From positions 1 to 6,847 of the forward strand of contig CACXEC010000085.1 of NCBI GenBank assembly GCA_902766545.1: a stretch of DNA of 6,847 nucleotides, given 5' to 3'. Each line of letters begins with the position of its first letter. The stretch's first letter is position 1. The notes below the pieces were generated by a model, which was not told the origin of the DNA, ran no database searches, and saw only the letters and a program-made list of their open reading frames with translations. The position numbers were made by a program, and so were the translations under genes. Shown piece after piece: positions 1-5,615 of the stretch. Origin of the DNA: an uncultured Erysipelotrichaceae bacterium. Its GTDB lineage: Bacteria > Bacillota_I > Bacilli_A > RF39 > UBA660.

Positions 1-63
1 CGAATAGACCAGAAGGAGGATAGAAAAAATGGAAAACTATGAAATAATGTTTATAGTAAAACC
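1..63 (+). repeat. Left copy of direct repeat spanning rpsF leader end, SD and first codons
   Basis: Positions 1-63 match 445-507 at the same 444-base offset with one mismatch (A27 versus T471). The repeat contains leader bases beginning CGAATAGACC, the Shine-Dalgarno AAGGAGG at 13-19, the ATG at 29, and the first 11 codons plus two bases of codon 12 of S6. Past base 63 identity falls abruptly: over 64-130 versus 508-574 I count 25 differences in 67 bases. The repeat begins exactly at the window edge, so its true left end is not visible. The sharp boundary suggests a recombination or gene-conversion edge rather than an evenly ageing duplication. Confidence 0.95.
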
Positions 64-337
64 AACATTAGAGGAAGATGCAATTAAAAGTACCGTAAAA
101 TCTTTAGAGGATGTACTTACTAAATTAAAAGCAAACCCCTATATTGATTCAGAATATGTAAAGATATTAATAGAAGCACTTATTAATTCTACTAATGATA
201 TAAAATGGTATGAATATATTAGTAAAATAAATAGTAAATTTCCTTTTGAAACTCAGAAGGAAATAAAATTCTTAATAAGTAAAATTGAAAACTTTCTAGA
301 TATGCATAGTGCCTATCATCATGGGATTGATTTTTAA
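29..337 (+). CDS. Chimeric small protein: S6 N-terminus fused to an unrecognised tail
   Basis: This 102-residue protein starts like ribosomal protein S6. Residues 1-16 are identical to the intact S6 encoded at 473-760, and about 9 of the next 18 also match (I19, K20, T22-K24, L26, E27, T31, K34). This covers roughly the first beta strand and first helix of S6. From about residue 35 the protein departs completely. The tail (about residues 35-102) looks helical and charged, with no signal peptide or membrane segment, and ends in HSAYHHGIDF. I do not recognise a domain in it. The start is clear: AAGGAGG lies 9 bases upstream of ATG 29, exactly as in rpsF. A hairpin terminator overlaps the stop codon. 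Its promoter, if any, lies outside the window. It cannot act as a normal S6 because most of the fold is missing. It could be a cassette cargo gene borrowing the rpsF start signals, a remnant of an inserted element, or a decaying partial duplicate. An open frame with its own SD and terminator favours an expressed gene, but the function is unknown. Confidence 0.75.
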   Translation: MENYEIMFIVKPTLEEDAIKSTVKSLEDVLTKLKANPYIDSEYVKILIEALINSTNDIKWYEYISKINSKFPFETQKEIKFLISKIENFLDMHSAYHHGIDF

Positions 338-370
338 TGTTAATAAATAACTGTTTATTAACATTTTTTT
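336..370 (+). terminator. Intrinsic terminator of the chimeric ORF
   Basis: A perfect 12-bp inverted repeat, AATGTTAATAAA (336-347) and TTTATTAACATT (354-365), encloses the 6-base loop TAACTG and is followed by T366-T370, giving a run of seven T at 364-370. The stem begins inside the TAA stop codon of the chimeric gene. It is AT-rich (two G-C pairs), but its length and U-tract make a rho-independent terminator likely. It separates the chimera from the rpsF promoter. Confidence 0.85.
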
Positions 371-372
371 AT

Positions 373-401
373 TTGCATATACTTTATTAGTATGCTATAA
401 T
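373..401 (+). promoter_or_regulatory. Housekeeping sigma promoter of the rpsF-ssb-rpsR operon
   Basis: The -35 element is TTGCAT (373-378) and the -10 element is a perfect TATAAT (396-401), with an ideal 17-bp spacer and an extended -10 TG at 393-394. The predicted transcription start is near 407-409, so the RNA would open directly with the hairpin at 409-420. The promoter lies inside the 444-bp unit between the two repeats, so rpsF currently depends on a promoter located between the copies. Confidence 0.88.
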
Positions 402-408
402 ACTTCGT

Positions 409-463
409 GAGCGAAAGCTCCTTGCTTTATTTAACTAATAAAGCCGAATAGACCAGAAGGAGG
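409..463 (+). promoter_or_regulatory. Probable S6:S18-binding autoregulatory leader of rpsF
   Basis: Three pairings are visible. GAGC (409-412) and GCTC (417-420) form a 4-bp hairpin with a GAAA tetraloop. GCTTTATT (424-431) pairs with AATAAAGC (437-444) around the 5-base loop TAACT. CTCCTT (418-423) is complementary to AAGGAG (457-462), the rpsF Shine-Dalgarno site. The long hairpin is followed at once by CCG (444-446), inside an asymmetric bulge closed by the SD-sequestering stem. A hairpin with a CCG next to a bulge near the rpsF start is the established signature of the S6:S18 leader motif found across bacteria, in which the protein complex represses its own mRNA. The GAGC/GCTC hairpin shares bases 418-420 with the SD-sequestering stem, so the two are largely exclusive. 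Identification is from pattern and context and has not been scored with a covariance model. Confidence 0.75.
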
Positions 464-507
464 ATAGAAATAATGGAAAACTATGAAATAATGTTTATAG
501 TAAAACC
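445..507 (+). repeat. Right copy of the rpsF-start direct repeat
   Basis: This is the second copy of the 63-bp repeat (see 1-63). Here it leads into the intact rpsF. It includes the 3' side of the leader from just inside the CCG, the SD AAGGAGG (457-463), ATG 473, and codons 1-11 plus two bases of codon 12. Recombination between the copies would delete exactly 444 bp and leave an intact rpsF reading frame. Confidence 0.95.
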
Positions 508-760
508 TACTCTTGAAGAATCTGTAATCAAAGATACTGTAAAAGCATTAGAAACTATAATTACAGATATGAAAGGAAAAGTTACAACAAAAGATATGGG
601 CAAAAGAGAACTAGCTTATCCTATCAAAAAAGAAATTAGTGGATTTTACTACTTATTTACTGTAGAAGCTAAACATGAAGCAATTGCAGAATTTGATCGT
701 AAGATTAGACTTAATGAAAACATTTTAAGACATCAAATTATTAAATTAGATGAGGAGTAA
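473..760 (+). CDS. rpsF: 30S ribosomal protein S6
   Basis: The 95-residue protein has the usual S6 length and the family sequence throughout: N-terminal YEIMFIVKPTLEE, central GKRELAYPIKKEISGFYYLF, and C-terminal IRLNENILRHQIIK. S6 is a ferredoxin-like protein that binds the platform of the 30S subunit as a heterodimer with S18, next to S15 and the central domain of 16S rRNA. The start is set by AAGGAGG (457-463) 9 bases upstream and by the family N-terminus. It is first in the rpsF-ssb-rpsR operon, so S6 and S18 are made from one message. The leader carries a probable S6:S18-binding structure that can mask the SD. The 5' end of the gene is duplicated in the chimera at 29-337, but this copy is complete and should be the functional one. 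Confidence 0.98.
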   Translation: MENYEIMFIVKPTLEESVIKDTVKALETIITDMKGKVTTKDMGKRELAYPIKKEISGFYYLFTVEAKHEAIAEFDRKIRLNENILRHQIIKLDEE

Positions 761-763
761 TTT

Positions 764-1222
764 ATGAATAATGTATCATTAGTTGGAAGACTAGTTAGAG
801 ATCCAGAACTTAGAACAGTTAGTACAGGGAATACTACTTGTAGTTTTTCTCTAGCAATTAATCGTACATTTACAAACGCTAATGGCGAAAGAGAAACTGA
901 TTTCATCAATTGTGTAATTTGGGGAAAACAAGCTGAAAATTTAGCTAAGTATTGTACTAAAGGCTCATTAATAGGAGTTACTGGAAGAATTCAAACAAGA
1001 AATTACGATGGTCAAGATGGAAAAAAAGTATATGTAACAGAAGTTGCTGCGAATAACATTACTTTTTTAGGAAGTCGTAATTCAAATAGTGGAACAGAAC
1101 CATCTTTTGACGATGTTCCGAATTCAAATAGTAATAACATTGAAACTACAGATCTTACTGAAGATCCATTTAAAGATTTTGGATCTGAAGTTGTTTTAAG
1201 TGATGATGACTTACCATTTTAG
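764..1222 (+). CDS. ssb: Single-stranded DNA-binding protein
   Basis: This is a 152-residue bacterial SSB. Residues 1 to about 105 form the OB fold, with the diagnostic N-terminus MNNVSLVGRLVRDPELR, the FINCVIWGKQAENLAKY segment and the GRIQTRNYDGQDGKKVYVTE strand pair. A short polar, Ser/Asn-rich linker of about 40 residues follows, then the acidic tip DDDLPF. That tip docks replication and repair partners such as RecQ, RecG, PriA and exonuclease I in well-studied bacteria. SSB works as a tetramer that coats unwound DNA at forks and repair sites. GAGGAG (752-757), inside the end of rpsF, is the ribosome site, and the gap to rpsF is only 3 bases. Placement between rpsF and rpsR is the classic arrangement in Bacillota and ties SSB supply to ribosomal protein transcription. 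The complete OB fold and intact tip suggest the main chromosomal SSB. Confidence 0.97.
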   Translation: MNNVSLVGRLVRDPELRTVSTGNTTCSFSLAINRTFTNANGERETDFINCVIWGKQAENLAKYCTKGSLIGVTGRIQTRNYDGQDGKKVYVTEVAANNITFLGSRNSNSGTEPSFDDVPNSNSNNIETTDLTEDPFKDFGSEVVLSDDDLPF

Positions 1223-1236
1223 AAAGGAATTAAATA

Positions 1237-1452
1237 ATGGCTGAATTTTATAGAAAAAAGAAAAAAATCTGCCAAATGTGTGCAGGTAAAGATGTAGATT
1301 ATAAAGACGTAGCTATTGTTAGTAAATATATTAATGATAAAGGCAAAATAATGCCACGTAGAATGACAGGAGCATGTGCTAAACATCAAAGATATATTGC
1401 TAAACAAATAAAAAGAGCTCGTTTTATGGCTTTAATACCATTTGTAAAATAG
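1237..1452 (+). CDS. rpsR: 30S ribosomal protein S18, zinc-ligand (C+) form
   Basis: The 71-residue protein carries the S18 core: VDYKDVAIVSKYINDKGKI, the highly conserved MPRRMTG loop and the C-terminal QIKRARFMALIPFVK. S18 pairs with S6 in the 30S platform. This version keeps C12, C15, C47 and H50 (CQMC and CAKH), which fits the zinc-binding C+ type of S18. Many Bacilli carry a C- type that lacks these ligands. AAAGGA (1223-1228) sits 8 bases before the ATG, and the gap to ssb is 14 bases. The gene closes its operon with a terminator that starts inside the stop codon. Zinc binding is inferred from the ligand pattern. Confidence 0.97.
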   Translation: MAEFYRKKKKICQMCAGKDVDYKDVAIVSKYINDKGKIMPRRMTGACAKHQRYIAKQIKRARFMALIPFVK

Positions 1453-1472
1453 AACCTTAAAGGTTCTTTTTT
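1451..1472 (+). terminator. Intrinsic terminator of the rpsF-ssb-rpsR operon
   Basis: AGAACCT (1451-1457) pairs with AGGTTCT (1461-1467) around a 3-base loop (or 6 bp around 5), followed by T1467-T1472. The stem begins within the TAG stop of rpsR. The stem is short but has a good U-tract, and a new promoter lies about 50 bases downstream. Confidence 0.85.
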
Positions 1473-1520
1473 ATATTCTACAATTAAAATCAAATACTAA
1501 GTATCTTTTTTTGATATAAT

Positions 1521-1530
1521 TTGTTATAAT
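1521..1530 (+). promoter_or_regulatory. Extended -10 promoter of the rplI-dnaB operon
   Basis: TTGTTATAAT provides a perfect TATAAT at 1525-1530 with the TG of an extended -10 at 1522-1523. No convincing -35 element is seen 16-18 bases upstream, which extended -10 promoters can tolerate. The start would be near 1537, leaving a leader of about 20 bases with the ribosome site AGGTGG at 1542-1547. A second TATAAT at 1515-1520 could be an alternative, but it lacks both the TG and a -35. Confidence 0.65.
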
Positions 1531-1555
1531 ACATTGTAGTTAGGTGGGATCATTT

Positions 1556-1999
1556 ATGAAAGTTATATTATTAAAAGATGTTAAAAAGCAAGGGAAAAAA
1601 GACCAAATAATTGAAGTAAGTGATGGTTATGCCCAAAACTATTTAATTAAACAAGGACTTGCAGTTAAATACACACCAGCCAGCAAGAACATACTAGATA
1701 ATGAAATAAATGAAAGAAATCTTAACGAACAAGCACTTATAAGTGAGTGTCAAAAGATTAAAGAACAAATAGAGAAAACTGATTTGATATTTAAAGTTAA
1801 AATTGGAGCATCAGGAAAAATTTTTGGTAGTATTTCATCTAAACAAATTGCTGAAGAATTAGCAAAAAAGAATATTAAAGTTGATAAAAAAACAATTAAA
1901 ATAGATCATGCAATAGATACATTAGGTATTAACCTTGTTGACATTGTATTACACAAAAAAGTACAAGCACAATTAAAAGTAATATTAAAAGAGGTATAA
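1556..1999 (+). CDS. rplI: 50S ribosomal protein L9
   Basis: The 147-residue protein has the family length and begins MKVILLKDVKKQGKKDQIIE followed by SDGYAQNYLIKQGLA, the N-terminal rRNA-binding domain of L9. A long charged helix (about residues 45-80) connects to the C-terminal domain with GKIFGSISSKQIAEELAKK and ends in LKVILKEV. L9 binds 23S rRNA at the base of the L1 stalk and spans to neighbouring ribosomes, affecting frame maintenance. The ATG at 1556 is chosen because every L9 starts MKVILL and AGGTGG (1542-1547) is 8 bases upstream. A GTG at 1544 would add four residues and lies inside the ribosome site. It opens the second operon, one base ahead of dnaB. Many Bacilli have gdpP just upstream of rplI, but here it is absent. 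Confidence 0.97.
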   Translation: MKVILLKDVKKQGKKDQIIEVSDGYAQNYLIKQGLAVKYTPASKNILDNEINERNLNEQALISECQKIKEQIEKTDLIFKVKIGASGKIFGSISSKQIAEELAKKNIKVDKKTIKIDHAIDTLGINLVDIVLHKKVQAQLKVILKEV

Positions 2000-2000
2000 G

Positions 2001-3347
2001 ATGGCTGAAAGAAAGTTACCCCAGAATTTAGAAGCAGAAGAAAATGTTTTAGGTTGTGCATTTTTGACTAATTATGCATTAGATAAGGTTTGCGAAGAAT
2101 TATCAGAGGATATGTTTTTTAGTGAGCCTAATAAGCGCATATTTAATGCAATATATAATCTTCATCAAAATAAAATACCATTAGACTCAGCTACAGTAAA
2201 AAATGAGATAGAAAAAAAAGGAAGTATTAACGCAATAGGTGGAATTGAATATCTTTCTGAAGTTATAGATTCCGTTATAACAGCGGCCAATGTAGATTAT
2301 TATATTGATATAGTACGAGAAAAAGCATTAAGAAGAAAACTTATAGATGTAACTAATTCAATAACAACAAATGCATATAATGAAGAAGAAGACACCAATG
2401 ATTTAATAGAAGATGCTGAAAAAAAGATTTTTACCGTAACAAAAGCTAGAAAAGCAGGAGAATTTAAAACTATTGGAGAAGTAATGAGAAGCGCTCAATT
2501 ACAATTAGAAAATCTGGCTAAAAATCAAGCTGAAATTACAGGAGTACCATCTGGATTTTATGATTTAGATCGTATAACAAGTGGATTTCATGAAAGAGAA
2601 TTAATTATTCTAGCTGCTCGTCCAGCAATGGGAAAAACAGCATTAGGATTAAATATTGCAATTAATGCTGCAAAAGCTACTAAAAGAGGTGTAGCAGTAT
2701 TTAATATGGAAATGAGTGCGGAACAACTAGCCATGAGAATGATTGCTGCAACTGGTGGAATCGAAATGAATAAATTAAAAACCGGTCGTTTAGAACATAA
2801 TGATTGGAAGAAAGTTAATGAAGCAATGAGTGAGCTAGGAGAAACATATCTTTATATTGAGGATTCAAGTGGAATGACAATTTCTGAAATTAGAGCAAAA
2901 TGTCGTAGATTAGCTACTCAGGATAAAGGTTTATCATTAATTGTAATCGATTATTTACAATTAATTAATGGTAGTTCACGATATGAGGGAAATCGTCAAC
3001 AAGAAGTATCTGAAATATCTCGTTCACTAAAAACCATGGCCATGGAATTAAATGTTCCAGTAATAGCTTTAGCCCAACTTTCACGTAGTGTCGAACTTCG
3101 TGAAAATAAAAGACCTATTATGTCAGATTTAAGAGAATCTGGTTCTATTGAGCAAGATGCTGATATAGTAGCATTCTTATATCGTGATGATTATTATAAT
3201 AAAATATCTAATGAAACCAACGATGTATCAGTAAGTGAATTAATAATTGGAAAACATCGTAATGGAAGTACAGGAACAATTGAATTATTATTTGAAAAAA
3301 CTATGAGTAATTTTAGAAATTACATAAAAAAAGATGAAAATAAATAA
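2001..3347 (+). CDS. dnaB: Replicative DNA helicase DnaB (DnaC of Bacillus)
   Basis: This is a 448-residue DnaB-family helicase, the hexameric motor that unwinds DNA at the fork and recruits primase. Residues 1 to about 105 are the helical N-terminal domain (PQNLEAEENVLGC, then the ANVDYYIDIVREKALRRKLI segment). A linker helix runs to about 170, and the rest is the RecA-like ATPase domain. The Walker A motif is ARPAMGKTA with G211-K212-T213. The Walker B strand is LIVIDYLQLI with D317. The sensor/DNA-binding block QLSRSVE...PIMSDLRESGSIEQDAD and the C-terminal KHRNGSTGTIELLF are also intact. No intein interrupts it. The start has AAAGAGGT upstream, within the end of rplI, and lies one base after the rplI stop. 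The rplI-dnaB pair is a conserved order in Bacillota. Length and motifs indicate the chromosomal replicative helicase rather than a phage version. Confidence 0.98.
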   Translation: MAERKLPQNLEAEENVLGCAFLTNYALDKVCEELSEDMFFSEPNKRIFNAIYNLHQNKIPLDSATVKNEIEKKGSINAIGGIEYLSEVIDSVITAANVDYYIDIVREKALRRKLIDVTNSITTNAYNEEEDTNDLIEDAEKKIFTVTKARKAGEFKTIGEVMRSAQLQLENLAKNQAEITGVPSGFYDLDRITSGFHERELIILAARPAMGKTALGLNIAINAAKATKRGVAVFNMEMSAEQLAMRMIAATGGIEMNKLKTGRLEHNDWKKVNEAMSELGETYLYIEDSSGMTISEIRAKCRRLATQDKGLSLIVIDYLQLINGSSRYEGNRQQEVSEISRSLKTMAMELNVPVIALAQLSRSVELRENKRPIMSDLRESGSIEQDADIVAFLYRDDYYNKISNETNDVSVSELIIGKHRNGSTGTIELLFEKTMSNFRNYIKKDENK

Positions 3348-3360
3348 AAGAAGTGATAAT

Positions 3361-4857
3361 ATGAAATTAAAAAATAATGTAATCGCCATATTAATAACCA
3401 TTCTTATTGGTGCTTTTTTGCTTTTTGCAAGCACATTTGGCGAATCGCTTGCTTCACCAAATGAAGTTTATGAAATCTATCTAAATGGAAAATCTATTGG
3501 ATATATAAAAAACAAAGAAGAATTTTTAGAATTAATTGATCATAAACAAGAAGAAATTAAAAATAAATTTAATATTGATAAAGTATATCCTCCTGAAGGA
3601 TTAAAGATAACAAAGACTTCAACTTACAATAGTAACATTAAATCCACAGAAGAAATATATCACATAATTGATAATATTGTTCCATTTACTATTGAAGGAT
3701 ATACTGTAACTATAAAAAATGATAATAAGAAACCTTTATATATTTACACATTAAGCAAAGATTATTTTGAAAAAGCGTTTTATAATGTAGTATCAGCCTT
3801 TGTAGGGGAAGAACAATTAAATGCATATAAAAACAGTACTCAAAAAGAAATTAGTGACGAAGGTGAAAGAGTTGAATCAATATATTGGGAAGATGAAATC
3901 ACTATAAAAAAATCATTAATTAGTAGTAAAGAAAATATATTTACATCTAGCGAAGATTTAAGTAAATACTTATTATTTGGTACTACTGAAAAACAAAAAA
4001 GTTATATAGTAAAAGATGGGGATACTATTTCCGATATAATTGATAAAAATAATTTAAGTATTGAAGAGTTTTTAGTAGCTAATCCAGATATTCCTGATAA
4101 AGATATTTTACTTGCGAAAAACCAAGAAGTATCTATTGGTTTAATATCACCGGTAGTTACGATTGTTCATGAAGTAGAAAAAATCGAGAAGATAACAAAT
4201 AAATATGAGACGGAATACACTAAAGACAGTTCATTATACAAAGGAAGCACTAAGGTAATACAAGAAGGATCAAATGGAATTGATAGGGTAACTGAAAAAA
4301 TTCAATATCGTAATGGAGAAATAATTCAGTTAGTTATTGGAAAATCTGAGGAAATTGTTCCTACAGTAAATCGTATTATTGCTAAAGGAACTAAGTCAGA
4401 TCCAGTATATAATTTTGAACCAATTATTGTTGGTGACGAATGGCTGTGGCCTACTATAAAACCATATGTAATAACTAGTAGATTCGCTTGGAGATGGGGA
4501 AGACATCACAATGGAATAGATATCTCAGGATGTGGATTTGGATCTCCGATTTATGCGGCTATGGATGGCGTTGTAACTGAGGTTAATTCAAGTTGTTCTA
4601 ATCAGGGCTATTATGGTAATAGTTGTGGTCGCCAGTGGGGAAATTATGTTAGAATTTCTGTTAATAATGGAGAGTTCACACTAATATATGCCCATTTAAG
4701 AAATGATATAAAAGTATCTGTTGGGCAATCTGTTACACGTGGTAAACAAATTGGAACTATGGGTAACAGTGGTTCATCAACTGGAACTCATCTACATTTT
4801 GGTGTACTAGATTCTAGCAGTAATTATATTAACCCATGTAGGATATACTCATGTTAG
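3361..4857 (+). CDS. Membrane-anchored LysM-G5-M23 cell-wall metallopeptidase
   Basis: This is a 498-residue envelope protein. Residues 6 to about 28 form a hydrophobic N-terminal segment (signal peptide or anchor), so the bulk lies outside the membrane. Residues about 214-260 are a LysM peptidoglycan-binding domain (SYIVKDGDTISDIIDKNNLS). Residues about 265-343 resemble a G5 domain. Residues about 362-498 are an M23 (LytM/lysostaphin-type) zinc endopeptidase with H383 and D387 (HNGID), H445 (YAHL) and the H477-L-H479 pair, so the catalytic set looks complete. It probably cuts peptide cross-bridges during wall growth or separation. ATG 3361 is preferred because AAGAAGTGAT precedes it and the hydrophobic segment then sits at the N-terminus. 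An ATG at 3334 inside dnaB lacks a ribosome site. The peptidase domain has five cysteines, including an insert with SSCSN and NSCGR, which suggests disulfides. It overlaps walJ by 7 bases. The substrate bond is not determined. Confidence 0.9.
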   Translation: MKLKNNVIAILITILIGAFLLFASTFGESLASPNEVYEIYLNGKSIGYIKNKEEFLELIDHKQEEIKNKFNIDKVYPPEGLKITKTSTYNSNIKSTEEIYHIIDNIVPFTIEGYTVTIKNDNKKPLYIYTLSKDYFEKAFYNVVSAFVGEEQLNAYKNSTQKEISDEGERVESIYWEDEITIKKSLISSKENIFTSSEDLSKYLLFGTTEKQKSYIVKDGDTISDIIDKNNLSIEEFLVANPDIPDKDILLAKNQEVSIGLISPVVTIVHEVEKIEKITNKYETEYTKDSSLYKGSTKVIQEGSNGIDRVTEKIQYRNGEIIQLVIGKSEEIVPTVNRIIAKGTKSDPVYNFEPIIVGDEWLWPTIKPYVITSRFAWRWGRHHNGIDISGCGFGSPIYAAMDGVVTEVNSSCSNQGYYGNSCGRQWGNYVRISVNNGEFTLIYAHLRNDIKVSVGQSVTRGKQIGTMGNSGSSTGTHLHFGVLDSSSNYINPCRIYSC

Positions 4858-5615
4858 TTAGTGTTTTAGCAAGTGGTTCAAAAGGGAACTGTACATTAAT
4901 TAAAACTAATTATAATAATATTTTAATTGATGCTGGGACAACTCTTAGATATATTAATGAAAAACTAAAAGAGAATGGTATAATGTTAAAGGATATTAAC
5001 TATATACTTATTTCTCATACCCATTCTGATCATGTTTCAGCACTTAAAAGTATTATTAACAAATATAAACCAATCATTATTTTATCTAAATTAATGTATG
5101 ACGACTTAGATTTTTTAAAAGATTATCCAAATATTATATTCTTAACTGATTTAATCGATACAGGGGATTTTACGGTTGAAAACATTAAGACAAGCCATGA
5201 CACAACAGACAGTAGAGGATACATTATAACTAGTGGATCTTCTTCATTAGTTCAGATAACAGATACGGGATATTTAAATCAAAAATACTTTTCAAAACTA
5301 AAAAATAAGAATTTATATATTATGGAAAGTAATCATAATATAGAAATGTTAATGCATGGTAAATATCCTAAATGGCTTAAAAATAGAGTCGCAAGTGATG
5401 TTGGCCACCTTTCAAATGAATCATCATCATTTTACTTAAGTAATTTAATTGGCCCAAATACCAAAAAAATTATACTTGCTCATCTTAGTGAAGAAAACAA
5501 TACACCAGATCTTGCCTTAAAAACATTAGAAAAAGAACTAAAGGAAAAGAATATTACTTTTACTGATTATGAAGTAGCTAAACAAAATGAAAAAACGGAG
5601 CTAGTTGAAGTATGA
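4851..5615 (+). CDS. walJ: Metallo-beta-lactamase-fold hydrolase of the WalJ/YycJ family
   Basis: The 254-residue protein begins MLVSVLASGSKGNCTLI and carries the metal-binding HTHSDH motif (H56, H58, D60, H61). Further likely ligand regions follow: TSHDTTDSRGY, ITDTGYL, MESNHN, SDVGHLSN and LAHLSEENN. The last two are characteristic of the WalJ/YycJ/VicX group. The family has a two-metal hydrolase or nuclease-like fold and is linked to the WalRK cell-wall regulon and to coordination of DNA replication with division in Bacilli. The exact substrate is not settled. The start overlaps the M23 peptidase by 7 bases and the end overlaps rlmH by ATGA, which indicates translational coupling. In Bacillus it sits in walRKHIJ. 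Here neither the kinase nor the regulator is visible, and a cell-wall peptidase and dnaB lie upstream instead. Confidence 0.9.
   Translation: MLVSVLASGSKGNCTLIKTNYNNILIDAGTTLRYINEKLKENGIMLKDINYILISHTHSDHVSALKSIINKYKPIIILSKLMYDDLDFLKDYPNIIFLTDLIDTGDFTVENIKTSHDTTDSRGYIITSGSSSLVQITDTGYLNQKYFSKLKNKNLYIMESNHNIEMLMHGKYPKWLKNRVASDVGHLSNESSSFYLSNLIGPNTKKIILAHLSEENNTPDLALKTLEKELKEKNITFTDYEVAKQNEKTELVEV

Noticed and set aside
1..507. Simple recent tandem duplication of the rpsF 5' end
   Set aside because: Identity drops suddenly from 62/63 to about 42/67 while protein similarity persists. One recent event would leave even identity up to its end.
1219..1407. Minus-strand 62-residue open frame opposite rpsR
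   Set aside because: It lies wholly over the conserved rpsR gene, is low-complexity (Phe/Ile/Ser-rich) and resembles no protein. It is a shadow frame.
1515..1520. TATAAT as the main -10 of the rplI operon
   Set aside because: It has neither a -35 at proper spacing nor an extended TG. The neighbouring TATAAT at 1525-1530 has the TG.
1544..1555. GTG start extending rplI by four residues
   Set aside because: The GTG is part of the ribosome site AGGTGG, and L9 proteins begin MKVILL at 1556.
3334..3360. Upstream ATG for the M23 peptidase inside dnaB
   Set aside because: No ribosome site precedes it, and it would put nine extra polar residues before the signal segment. ATG 3361 follows AAGAAGTGAT.
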